Shown piece after piece: positions 5,754-13,261 of a stretch of 26,841 nt of DNA (the stretch's first letter is position 1; each line of letters starts with the position of its first letter). Below the pieces are notes generated by a model. It was not told the origin of the DNA, did not search any database, and was given only the letters and a program-made list of their open reading frames with translations. The position numbers were made by a program, and so were the translations under genes. The stretch is from Solirubrobacter ginsenosidimutans (GTDB taxonomy: Bacteria; Actinomycetota; Thermoleophilia; Solirubrobacterales; Solirubrobacteraceae): contig NZ_JAPDOD010000087.1 of NCBI RefSeq assembly GCF_027587205.1, positions 1-26,841 of the forward strand, in the 5' to 3' direction.

Positions 5754-8700
5754 ATGGCGAGCGAGCGGATCGCGCGACAGGTCGAGAGCCTGCTGGAGAA
5801 CGCCCGCTGGGCGGTCGACGCCGGCGACCACGAGCAGTCGCGCGCGTTCGCCACCGCCGTGCTGGCCCTCGACCCTGGCAACGCGCAGGCGCAAGCGCTG
5901 CTCGAAGGCTCCGCTCGCCGCTGCCAGATGACGATGATGTTCTGTGACATGGTCGGGTCGACGGCGCTCAGCCAGGAGCTCGACCCCGAGGACCTGACCG
6001 AGGTGCTGCGCGAGTACCGGTCGATCTGCGCCGGCGCGGTCGAGCACTACGGCGGCTTCATCGAGGACCGCCAAGGGGACGGCCTGCTCGTGCGCTTCGG
6101 CTATCCCAACCCGCACGAGGACGACGCCCGCCGTGGCGTGCTCAGCGGGCTGGAGATCGTGCGCGAGATCCGGCGCCGCGGTCCCGCGCTACGACGCGCG
6201 CTCGGCGTCGACCTGCACGTGCGCATCGCCCTGCACACGGGCATGGTCGTCATCGACGACGGCGGCATCGTCGGCGCCGCACCCAACGAGGCCGCGCGGC
6301 TGCAGTCGCTGGCCGACCCGGACGTCGTCTTGATCAGCGAGACGACGCAGGCGCTCGTCGAGGGGTATTTCGACGTCGAGGCGCGAGGGCGCGCGGAGCT
6401 GCGTGGCGTGCCCGTGCCCGTTGGCACCTACGTGGTCACGCGCGAGCGCGCGAGCGCCCGCCTGAGCGCGGCCGCCTCGCTCACCCCGTTCACCGGCCGC
6501 GAGCCCGAGCTGGACGTGATGGCGGCGGCCTGGCGCGACGCGGGCGAGGGCGCGGCGGCGGCCGCGATCATGCTCAGCGGCGGCGCCGGGATCGGCAAGT
6601 CGCGCTTGATCATGGAGGCGGCACAGCGGTTGCGGGCCGAGTGCCTGCTGTGTCCCTGCTCCGGCTACCACCAGACGACGAGCCTGCACGCCTTCCGCGG
6701 CGTGCTCGAGCGCGTCTGCGGCATCGAGCATGAGGACGGGCCGGCCGAGCGGCTCGCCAAGCTGCGCGCGGCCGCAGGCGACGGCGGCGACCTGCCGCTG
6801 CTGGCCACCGCACTGTCGATCCCGCTCGACGCGATCGAGCCGCCGGCCGAGATGGAGCCGGGAAAGCTCCGCGAGCTCGCCCTGCAGGCGGCTGTGGGGC
6901 TCGTGCAGTCGCACGTCGCCGCCGGGGCGGCGATGCTCGTGATCGAGGACCTGCACTGGGCCGATGAGACGACGCTCGACCTCATCGGGGTGCTGCTGCG
7001 CCGGCCGCGCCGCGGGCTGCTCGTGGTGCTCACCGCGCGCGAGCAGTTCCAGCCGCCATGGCCGGACGAGCTGGTGCGTCGAGTCGAGCTGAACCCACTC
7101 TCGCGCCCGGAGCTCGAGACGATGGCCGAAGGCGTGCAGGACTGCGGGCTGGCCGGCGAGCGCCTCGCCGAGCTGATCGACCGCAGCGACGGCATCCCGC
7201 TCTACCTCGAGGAGCTCATCCGCAGCTTCGACGCCCGCGACCCGCGCGCCCTCTCGCGCTCCATCCACGAGCCCGACCCGCGCATTCCGGCCGCGCTGCG
7301 GGACTCGCTGCTCGCGCGGCTTGCGTCGCCGGGCGTGGACCTCCCGCTGGCACAGATCGCGGCGACCATCGGCCGCGACGTCGACCGTGGGCTGCTGCAG
7401 CGCGTGGCCGGCCTGCCCGACGAGGCCTTCCAGGCGAAGCTCGCCAACCTGCTGGCCGCCCGCCTGTTCGAGCACTCCGGTGCGCGCACCGTGCGCTTCC
7501 GCCACGAGCTCATCCGCGTGGTCGCCTACGAGACGCAGCGACGCTCCGCGGCCGGCGAGCGCCACAGCCGGATCGCCGATCTGCTCGGCACCGTCGACCT
7601 GCCGGCCTCGCGCGACGCCGGCCGGGCGGCCTTCCACCTCGAGAAGGCCCACCGCTACGACGAGGCCATCGCCGCTTACATCGCCGCCGCCCGCGCCGGC
7701 CAGGAGCTTGGCGCCCACAAGGAGGCGACCACCGACCTCACCCATGCGCTCGCGCTCGTCGAGCACCTGCCGGAGGGACCGCGGCGGCTGGTCACCGAGC
7801 TCACGGTGCGCCAGCTGCGCAGCTTCAGCGCCGTCATGGCCGGCGGCTTCTCGGCTCCCGAGTCCAAGGAGGACCACGCGCGCTCGGCGACGCTCTGCGC
7901 GGCGCTCGGCTCCGGCCCGGAGATGCTCCCGAGCCTGCTCGTCGGCTGGACGTACTACTGCTCAGCGGGTGACCTGGCGGGCGCCGACGAGGTCAGCGAC
8001 TCGGTGGAGGAGGTCGTCGCGACGAGCGGCCTCGACATCCCCGCGCGCGAGATCTGCAAGGGCGTCAGCCGCTTCTTCCAAGGGCGTTTCGAGGAGGCGC
8101 GGGAGCTGATGGAGCGCTTCCTCGAGCACCCCTGGGCGATCCCGGAGGGACGTCTGCCGGCCGAATGGCCGATGCCGAACGACCCCTACGTCTCGATCGC
8201 CGCCCATCTGCTGGCCACCGAGTGGATCGTGGGCCGCCCAGAGGCGGCCCTCGCCATCGCCGAGCCCGCGCTACGGCGCTGCGCGGGCCTGAGCTTCCCC
8301 TTCGGCGCGTTCAGCAGCGGCTATATCCACAGCCAGCTCGTGCTCCTGTACCGGCTCGACGGCGACCACGACGCGGCGCAGAAGCACGTGCGCGAGATGC
8401 TGACGCTGGGCGAGCGGCATGGCTTCTCGCTGTGGCTGCTCGTCGGCTCGATCCAGGATCTGATGACCCGGGTGCATCGGGGCGATCGCCTGGCACTCGA
8501 CGGCGCGGTGCAGGGTCTGCGGGTGTGGCGGCAGCAGCTCGCGTCGGAAGCCTGGTCGCCGTACTTTCTCACCGAGCTCGCGATCGCCCAGACACGCGCC
8601 GGTGAACGTGCCGCCGCCGTCGCGACGCTCGACGAGGCGCTCGAGGTCGCTGCCCAGACCGGCTCGCAGTTCTTCACCGCCGAGACGCTGCGCCTGCGCG

Positions 8701-8846
8701 GCACGCTGCGCCACGAGCTCGGCCACCCGGGCGGCCTCGCAGACCTGCAGCAGGCCGTCCGGACCGCCCAGCACCAGGGAGCCACCGCCTTCCACGCGCG
8801 GGCACTGGACGCGCTTGGCGCCGCGAGGCCGCTCGTCGCCCCATGA
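5754..8846 (+). CDS. class III nucleotidyl cyclase fused to an AAA-type ATPase and TPR region
   Basis: A 1030-residue cytoplasmic signalling protein. Residues 1-55 form a short TPR-like helix pair. Residues about 58-230 are a class III cyclase: metal-binding Asp65 (FCDMVGST) and Asp109 (RQGDGLLVRFGYP), HEDDARRGV, and catalytic Asn178 and Arg182 in APNEAARLQ. By hand alignment, the positions that usually read Lys and Asp for adenine recognition are Asp105 and Gly171, so cAMP versus cGMP cannot be decided. Residues about 245-500 are a STAND/AAA-type ATPase with Walker A GGAGIGKS (276-283) and Walker B MLVIEDLHWAD (about 393-403). Residues about 640-1030 are helical repeats of TPR type. Such fusions resemble mycobacterial Rv0386-like proteins but lack the LuxR tail. 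It starts 12 bases after the previous gene and overlaps the next by ATGA. Confidence 0.9.
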   Translation: MASERIARQVESLLENARWAVDAGDHEQSRAFATAVLALDPGNAQAQALLEGSARRCQMTMMFCDMVGSTALSQELDPEDLTEVLREYRSICAGAVEHYGGFIEDRQGDGLLVRFGYPNPHEDDARRGVLSGLEIVREIRRRGPALRRALGVDLHVRIALHTGMVVIDDGGIVGAAPNEAARLQSLADPDVVLISETTQALVEGYFDVEARGRAELRGVPVPVGTYVVTRERASARLSAAASLTPFTGREPELDVMAAAWRDAGEGAAAAAIMLSGGAGIGKSRLIMEAAQRLRAECLLCPCSGYHQTTSLHAFRGVLERVCGIEHEDGPAERLAKLRAAAGDGGDLPLLATALSIPLDAIEPPAEMEPGKLRELALQAAVGLVQSHVAAGAAMLVIEDLHWADETTLDLIGVLLRRPRRGLLVVLTAREQFQPPWPDELVRRVELNPLSRPELETMAEGVQDCGLAGERLAELIDRSDGIPLYLEELIRSFDARDPRALSRSIHEPDPRIPAALRDSLLARLASPGVDLPLAQIAATIGRDVDRGLLQRVAGLPDEAFQAKLANLLAARLFEHSGARTVRFRHELIRVVAYETQRRSAAGERHSRIADLLGTVDLPASRDAGRAAFHLEKAHRYDEAIAAYIAAARAGQELGAHKEATTDLTHALALVEHLPEGPRRLVTELTVRQLRSFSAVMAGGFSAPESKEDHARSATLCAALGSGPEMLPSLLVGWTYYCSAGDLAGADEVSDSVEEVVATSGLDIPAREICKGVSRFFQGRFEEARELMERFLEHPWAIPEGRLPAEWPMPNDPYVSIAAHLLATEWIVGRPEAALAIAEPALRRCAGLSFPFGAFSSGYIHSQLVLLYRLDGDHDAAQKHVREMLTLGERHGFSLWLLVGSIQDLMTRVHRGDRLALDGAVQGLRVWRQQLASEAWSPYFLTELAIAQTRAGERAAAVATLDEALEVAAQTGSQFFTAETLRLRGTLRHELGHPGGLADLQQAVRTAQHQGATAFHARALDALGAARPLVAP

Positions 8847-10804
8847 CGGCGAGGCGCCCGCGACGCGTGGCGATCCTCGGCGGCGGTATCGCCGGGCTCA
8901 CGACGGCGTGGGAGCTCAGCCGCCCGGAGCTGCGCGACCGCTTCGCGATCACGGTCTACGAGCGCGACTGGCGGCTGGGCGGCAAGGGCGCGAGCAGCCG
9001 CGGTCTGCACGGCCGCATCGAGGAGCACGGACTGCATGTCTGGCTCGGCTACTACGACAACGCCTTCCGCGTGATCCGTGAGGTCTACGCGGAGCTCGAC
9101 CGCGAGCGCACCGACCCTGGCAGCCCGATCGCCGGCTGGCGCGACGCGTTCTTTCCGGCGGGCAGCGTCGGCGCCGCCGATCGGGCGGGTGGGGGATGGG
9201 AGCACTGGGTGGCGGATTTCGCGCCCAACGACCGTGAGCCCGGCGTCGCGGGCGCGCCCGCCGGACCGCTGTCGATGGCGACGTTCGTCGTCCGCGGGCT
9301 GCGCCTGCTGGCCGATGCCGGCTCGTCGCTGCGCGAGGAGCCGCTCGCGCCGGCGGGGGTGCTGCTGAGCGCCTCGCCGCAGCCGCCGCGGCGGTCGGCG
9401 CCGGACGACTTCGCTCGCGCCGTGCGCCAGGCCGAGATCGCGACGATGATCGGGGCCGTCGAGTCGCTGCGCGTCCTGGAGGCCGGCGTGCCCGCGGGCA
9501 GCAACGTCGGCGGGCGCCTGGTCGCGTTCCTGGAGAGCACGCGCGACGACCTGCACGAACGCATCGCCCGCGATGACGACGCGCGCCGCTCGTGGCAGCT
9601 CGCGGATCTGCTGCTGGCCTGCCTGCGCGGCATCGTCGCCGGCGGGCTGATCGGCGACCGGACGGCGCTGAACGCGCTCGACGACCTCGACTTCCGCGAC
9701 TGGCTGCGGCTGCACGGGGCGAGCGCGGAGACGCGCGACTCGCCGCTGGTGCGGGTCATGTACGACTTCGTCTTCGGCTACGAGAACGGCGACCCCGAGC
9801 GCCCGCGGTTCTCGGCCGGGCTGGGGCTCGCCCTCTCCTATCGCCTCTTCTTCGACTACAAGGGCTCGATCTTCTGGAAGATGCGCGCCGGGATGGGCGA
9901 CGTGGTGTTCGCTCCGTTCTACGAGGCGCTGCGGGCGCGCGGCGTGCGGTTCGCGTTCGCGCACCGCGCGCAGCGGCTCCACGTCGACCGCCGGCGCGGT
10001 CGCATCGGCTCCGTCACGCTCGCGCGCCACGCGGCAGGCCTGGACCTCGCGCCGCTCGCGCGCGTCAAGAACCTGCCGTGCTTTCCCGCCCGCCCGCTGC
10101 CTCGCCCCCGCGAGCCGGCGCGGCTCATGGCGGGCGAGGACTTCGACACGCTCGTGCTGGCCACGCCGCTCGGCGTGCTCGAGGACGTCTGCGAGGAGCT
10201 GATCGCGGACTCAACGCCGTGGCGGGCGATGACCATGCTCGTGGCGACGGTCCCCACCCGCTCGCTGCAGGTCTGGACCACCGCCGACGAGCGGCGGCTC
10301 GGCTGGCCGCACCCGGGCGCGACGGTCGCCGGCTATGGGAGCCCGTTCGAGGCGTACGCGTCGATGACACACACGCTCGCCTTCGAGGACTGGCCGGCCG
10401 AGCGGCGCCCCGCCGCCGTCGGCTACTTCTGCGGGGCGCTCGACGGCCACGCCGGACCTGGCGGTGCGCGCCGGCTGGCCGAGCAGGGCGCTGACACGTT
10501 CTTGAGCGGGCCGGTCGCCCGCTACTGGCCGGGCTTTCGCCAGGACCTCGTGGCGTCGCGCTTCACGCGCGTCAACGTCGATGGCTCCGAGCGCTACGTC
10601 CAGTCGCTGCCCGGCACCGGCCGCTGGCGCCTGCGCGCCGACGCGTCGGGCTATGGCAACCTCGTGCTCGCCGGCGACTGGACCGAGAACGGCAACAACT
10701 CCGGCTGCATCGAGGGCGCCGTCCTGTCCGGGATACAGGCCGCCAACGCCGTGCGCGGGCGGCCGCTGATGGACGGCGTGCTCGGCTCCTGGAGCGTCGG
10801 TTGA
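8843..10804 (+). CDS. FAD-dependent oxidoreductase of the carotenoid-desaturase/amine-oxidase superfamily (COG3349-like)
   Basis: A 653-residue flavoprotein. Residues 8-27 are the dinucleotide-binding fold VAILGGGIAGLTTAWELS, followed by VYERDWRLGGKGASS and IEEHGLHVWLGYYDNAFRV. The latter closely resembles the GLHVFFGCYxNLFRL region of plant and cyanobacterial phytoene/zeta-carotene desaturases. The C-terminal FAD motif is present at about 610-640 (LAGDWTENGNNSGCIEGAVL). At 653 residues it is longer than typical desaturases of about 450-500; the extra length is the Pro/Arg-rich insert and helical part around 110-300. The predicted substrate is a polyisoprenoid or another hydrophobic molecule, which fits the prenyl synthase two genes downstream. 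The start overlaps the cyclase stop (ATGA at 8843-8846) and the stop overlaps the next start (TTGA), so translation is coupled. There is no membrane segment. The reaction is inferred from family only. Confidence 0.85.
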   Translation: MTARRPRRVAILGGGIAGLTTAWELSRPELRDRFAITVYERDWRLGGKGASSRGLHGRIEEHGLHVWLGYYDNAFRVIREVYAELDRERTDPGSPIAGWRDAFFPAGSVGAADRAGGGWEHWVADFAPNDREPGVAGAPAGPLSMATFVVRGLRLLADAGSSLREEPLAPAGVLLSASPQPPRRSAPDDFARAVRQAEIATMIGAVESLRVLEAGVPAGSNVGGRLVAFLESTRDDLHERIARDDDARRSWQLADLLLACLRGIVAGGLIGDRTALNALDDLDFRDWLRLHGASAETRDSPLVRVMYDFVFGYENGDPERPRFSAGLGLALSYRLFFDYKGSIFWKMRAGMGDVVFAPFYEALRARGVRFAFAHRAQRLHVDRRRGRIGSVTLARHAAGLDLAPLARVKNLPCFPARPLPRPREPARLMAGEDFDTLVLATPLGVLEDVCEELIADSTPWRAMTMLVATVPTRSLQVWTTADERRLGWPHPGATVAGYGSPFEAYASMTHTLAFEDWPAERRPAAVGYFCGALDGHAGPGGARRLAEQGADTFLSGPVARYWPGFRQDLVASRFTRVNVDGSERYVQSLPGTGRWRLRADASGYGNLVLAGDWTENGNNSGCIEGAVLSGIQAANAVRGRPLMDGVLGSWSVG

Positions 10805-11376
10805 GCGAGACCTGGCACGCCGACGAGCCCGATGTGGCCGCCGAGGTGTTCGCTCGCGTGCTGGCGAGCCTCGAGGGCGCCGCACCCGCGCCGGAAACCA
10901 ACGGGCACGCGCCGAAGGCCAGTCGCGTGCGGCTGACGCAGGTGCGCTCGGCCGCCGCCCGTACGCTCGATCTCTACGGCGAGCTCTTCCAGCGCGCGTT
11001 CGAGACCTACGCCGACCTTGCCCAGGCCGCGCTGCAGCCGGGGAGCGACTCCGCCCCGGAGACGCCGGTCACGCTCGTCGGGCCACCCGGGGGCGAGGCC
11101 GGCTCGCCGCTATGGATCCACAACCTGACCGGGTCGGCGGTGATCGACGTGGCGCTGTTCGTCAGCGACCTCACGGCCGGCCACGGCGGGCGCATCCCGG
11201 GCGCGGCGGCCACGATCGCGCCCGGTCGCCTGCGCGCCGATCCGGGCGGGAGCGCGGGCGCGGCCTTGCGCGTGGCCATCCCGGCCGATGCGGCGGTCGG
11301 CGTGTATCACGGGCACGTGCTCTCGCCCACGCTGCCGGCGCTCGCGCTCGGCGTGCGCTTGGAGGTGGAGCCGTGA
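10801..11376 (+). CDS. uncharacterised 191-aa helix-plus-beta protein
   Basis: The TTG start at 10801 overlaps the flavoprotein's TGA (TTGA). Residues 1-80 contain amphipathic helices (DVAAEVFARVLASLEG; ARTLDLYGELFQRAFETYAD LAQAAL), which recall phasin-like surface-binding helices. Residues about 100-190 are beta-rich, with LWIHNLTGSAVIDVALFVSD and a closing VGVYHGHVLSPTLPALALGV, like an immunoglobulin-type sandwich. The order matches the 216-aa protein at 5091, so two scaffold-like proteins may serve one cassette. There is no signal peptide, so the beta domain is probably not extracellular. The stop overlaps the next GTG (GTGA at 11373-11376), whose Shine-Dalgarno GGAGGTGGAG lies inside this gene. 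Function unknown. Confidence 0.72.
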   Translation: MSETWHADEPDVAAEVFARVLASLEGAAPAPETNGHAPKASRVRLTQVRSAAARTLDLYGELFQRAFETYADLAQAALQPGSDSAPETPVTLVGPPGGEAGSPLWIHNLTGSAVIDVALFVSDLTAGHGGRIPGAAATIAPGRLRADPGGSAGAALRVAIPADAAVGVYHGHVLSPTLPALALGVRLEVEP

Positions 11377-12404
11377 GTGCGACGATCGCCCCCGTCGAGG
11401 AGACGCTCGCGGACTACGCCCGAGTGACGGGCGAGGCGATCGAGGAGCTGCTCGGGCAGCGGCCGCGCTCGCCCTACCTGCACGCACTGTTGCGCGAGTA
11501 CCCGAGCCGCGGCGGTAAGGGCATGCGGCCGGCGCTGCTGATCGCCACCTGCCGCGCGTTCGGCGGTACGACGCGCGAGGCGCTCGGGGCGGCCGCGGCC
11601 ATCGAACTGCTGCACAACGCGTTCCTGATCCACGACGACCTCCAGGACGCCAGCCTGCGCCGGCGCGGGCGGCCGACGCTGCATGCGCTGCACGGCGCGC
11701 CGCTGGCCATCAACGCCGGCGACGCGCTCGCCGCACTCGCACTGGAGCCGTTGCGCGACACCACGCGGCTCGGCGGGCGCATCACCCGCCGCGTCCTCGA
11801 CGAGGTGCTGGCGATGATCGTGCAGACCACGGAGGGCCAAGCGCTCGAGCTCGGCTGGCGGCGCGACAACGTGGTCGACCTCGAGCCCGCCGACTACCTC
11901 GAGCTCGTGGCCAAGAAGACCTGCTGCTACACGACGGTCGCGCCGCTGCGCCTCGGGGCGCTGATCGGCGCGCGCGGGACGGTAGCGCCGGCGGCGCTCT
12001 CGCGCTTCGGCTTCTACCTGGGGGCTGCCTTCCAGATCCGCGACGACCACCTGAGCGTGGCCGGCGCGGACGCCACCCACGGCAAGGACCCGCTCGGCGA
12101 CATCCGCGAGGGCAAGCGGACGCTGATGCTGCTTCACCTGCTGCGCGCCGTCACGCCGGCGCGGCGCGGGTGGCTCGTGGGCTTCCTCGCCGCACCGGAA
12201 AACGAGCGCGGTGACGCCGACGTCGCCCGCGTGCACGGGTGGATGACCGAACACGGCAGCCTCCGCTTCGCGCGCGCATATGGGGAGTGCCTCGGGGCGG
12301 CGGCCGCGACGGCGTTCGAGGACGCGTTCGCCGACGTGCCGGAGTCCTCGCACCTGGCGTTCATCCGCGCGCTCGTCCCGTACATGCTGGAGCGCACCGG
12401 ATGA
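11373..12404 (+). CDS. polyprenyl (geranylgeranyl-type) diphosphate synthase
   Basis: A 343-residue trans-isoprenyl diphosphate synthase that would condense isopentenyl diphosphate with allylic diphosphates. GKGMRPALL (about 49-57) is the usual start of the conserved core. The first aspartate-rich motif is intact (LIHDDLQD, D88/D89/D92) and is followed by RRRGRPTLH. TTEGQALEL and VAKKTCCYTTVAPLRLGAL match the family. The second motif reads FQIRDDHLS: Asp224 and Asp225 are kept but the usual last Asp (DDxxD) is Ser228. The GTG at 11373 is preferred over the longer open frame because GGAGGTGGAG sits just upstream and the family's N-terminus fits. Its last bases overlap the Crp/Fnr start. Chain length cannot be assigned from sequence. 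Confidence 0.9.
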   Translation: MSATIAPVEETLADYARVTGEAIEELLGQRPRSPYLHALLREYPSRGGKGMRPALLIATCRAFGGTTREALGAAAAIELLHNAFLIHDDLQDASLRRRGRPTLHALHGAPLAINAGDALAALALEPLRDTTRLGGRITRRVLDEVLAMIVQTTEGQALELGWRRDNVVDLEPADYLELVAKKTCCYTTVAPLRLGALIGARGTVAPAALSRFGFYLGAAFQIRDDHLSVAGADATHGKDPLGDIREGKRTLMLLHLLRAVTPARRGWLVGFLAAPENERGDADVARVHGWMTEHGSLRFARAYGECLGAAAATAFEDAFADVPESSHLAFIRALVPYMLERTG

Positions 12405-13132
12405 GCCCGGCGGTGGTAGGTTCAGCCACGGGCACGCACGTGCACGATTTCGCGACAGCGATCGGCCCCGAGGCCGCGCAGGCGCTGCGAGAGCGCGGGC
12501 AGCGCTGCTCGTTTCCGCGCGGGCGCCCGCTGGTCTACGAGGGCCAGGTGCCCGACCGCGTGCTCTGGATCCAGCGGGGCTCCGTGAAGGTCGGGGTGTT
12601 CACGGTCTCCGGCCGTGAGGCGCTGCTGGCCTTCCGTGGTCCGGGCGAACTGGTCGGCGAGCAGTCGGCGATCGACGGCGAGCCGCGCTCGGCCACCGTC
12701 GTGACGGTCGCGCCGGTCGAGGCGCTCGCCTTCACGCACACCGCGTTCCGTTCCTTCCTGCTCGCCCGTCCTGACGTCGCGCTCGAACTGGCGGCGTTGC
12801 TGAGTCGCCGTTTGCGCGAGGCGGATGCGCGCCGGCTCGAGTTCGCCGGGCTCTCCAGCACCGGTCGAGTGGCAGCCATGCTCGTCGAGTTCAGCGCCCG
12901 CTTCGGTCGTGAGGACAACAGCGGGATCCGGATCGCCCTGCCGCTCTCCCAGGAGGAGTTGGCGAGCTGCACGGCCACGTCGCTGGAGTCGGTGGGGCGC
13001 GCGCTGCAGATCATGCGCGGGCTCAACTACATCGAGACCGGTCGGCGTGAGATCCACGTGGTCGATCTCCCGGCGCTCGAGCGCCTGGGCCGCGGGGAAG
13101 TGCCTGCCGCGCGCCCCCGGGTCGGCTCCTAA
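12401..13132 (+). CDS. Crp/Fnr-family cyclic-nucleotide-responsive transcription regulator
   Basis: A 243-residue regulator, last gene of the cassette. Residues about 15-135 are the cyclic-nucleotide-binding beta barrel. The phosphate-binding cassette is visible as GELVGEQSAIDGEPRSATVV, with Glu87 and Arg96-Ser97 in the positions that hold ribose and phosphate in CRP-type pockets. No Cys cluster is present, so it is not an Fnr-type iron-sulfur sensor. Residues about 180-225 form the winged helix-turn-helix (SQEELASCTATSLESVGRAL). The ATG at 12401 overlaps the synthase's TGA (ATGA) and excludes the 54-residue low-complexity extension of the open frame. Because a nucleotidyl cyclase is encoded in the same operon, it is the natural candidate effector source. 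A dyad at 13151-13164 follows. Confidence 0.9.
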   Translation: MSPAVVGSATGTHVHDFATAIGPEAAQALRERGQRCSFPRGRPLVYEGQVPDRVLWIQRGSVKVGVFTVSGREALLAFRGPGELVGEQSAIDGEPRSATVVTVAPVEALAFTHTAFRSFLLARPDVALELAALLSRRLREADARRLEFAGLSSTGRVAAMLVEFSARFGREDNSGIRIALPLSQEELASCTATSLESVGRALQIMRGLNYIETGRREIHVVDLPALERLGRGEVPAARPRVGS

Positions 13133-13150
13133 ACGCCCTCTCAAGCCTGC

Positions 13151-13164
13151 CCGTCAAATGACGG
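13151..13164. promoter_or_regulatory. CCGTCA-AA-TGACGG dyad after the Crp/Fnr gene
   Basis: CCGTCA (13151-13156) and TGACGG (13159-13164) form a perfect 6-bp inverted repeat with a two-base centre. With a bulged C, the outer TGCC/GGCA pair extends it. It lies 18 bases after the Crp/Fnr stop and about 100 bases before the sigma-factor start. It could be a binding site for the adjacent Crp/Fnr dimer or a terminator stem; there is no T run, and the loop is too small for a good hairpin, which favours an operator. Confidence 0.35.
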
Positions 13165-13216
13165 CAACGAGGCATCGCAGATGGCCTACGCACGGCAAAA
13201 GCCCGCCGGTAGTTTC

Positions 13217-13239
13217 GATTGGTGAAGGAAGCCCCAATC
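13217..13239. promoter_or_regulatory. GATTGG/CCAATC inverted repeat upstream of the sigma factor
   Basis: GATTGG (13217-13222) and CCAATC (13234-13239) are perfect inverted half-sites with an 11-base spacer. They end 22 bases before the ATG at 13262, inside the likely leader or promoter of the sigma-factor gene. Spacing places the half-sites about one and a half helical turns apart. The binding protein is unknown. Confidence 0.35.
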
Positions 13240-13261
13240 TAAGGCCCTCGGAGACGAGCCC

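Noticed and set aside
6189..7877. 562-codon minus-strand frame opposite the cyclase/ATPase
   Set aside because: Low-complexity composition with no motif; the plus strand has Walker A/B and cyclase signatures in the same bases.
8321..10030. Long minus-strand open frame (569 codons) opposite the cyclase and flavoprotein
   Set aside because: It is an Arg/His/Ala-rich shadow of well-supported plus-strand genes. Open antisense frames are expected at this GC content, and no domain is recognisable.
11112..11372. N-terminal extension of the prenyl synthase frame
   Set aside because: Lies entirely inside the upstream gene in another frame and is Arg/Gly-rich; the Shine-Dalgarno and GTG at 11373 fit the family start.
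3656..13132. Family 2 encapsulin or hopanoid gene cluster
   Set aside because: Prenyl synthase plus Crp/Fnr domain suggested encapsulin loci, but no shell protein is seen and the cNMP domain is in a DNA-binding regulator. No squalene synthase or squalene-hopene cyclase is present, so a hopanoid cluster is unsupported.
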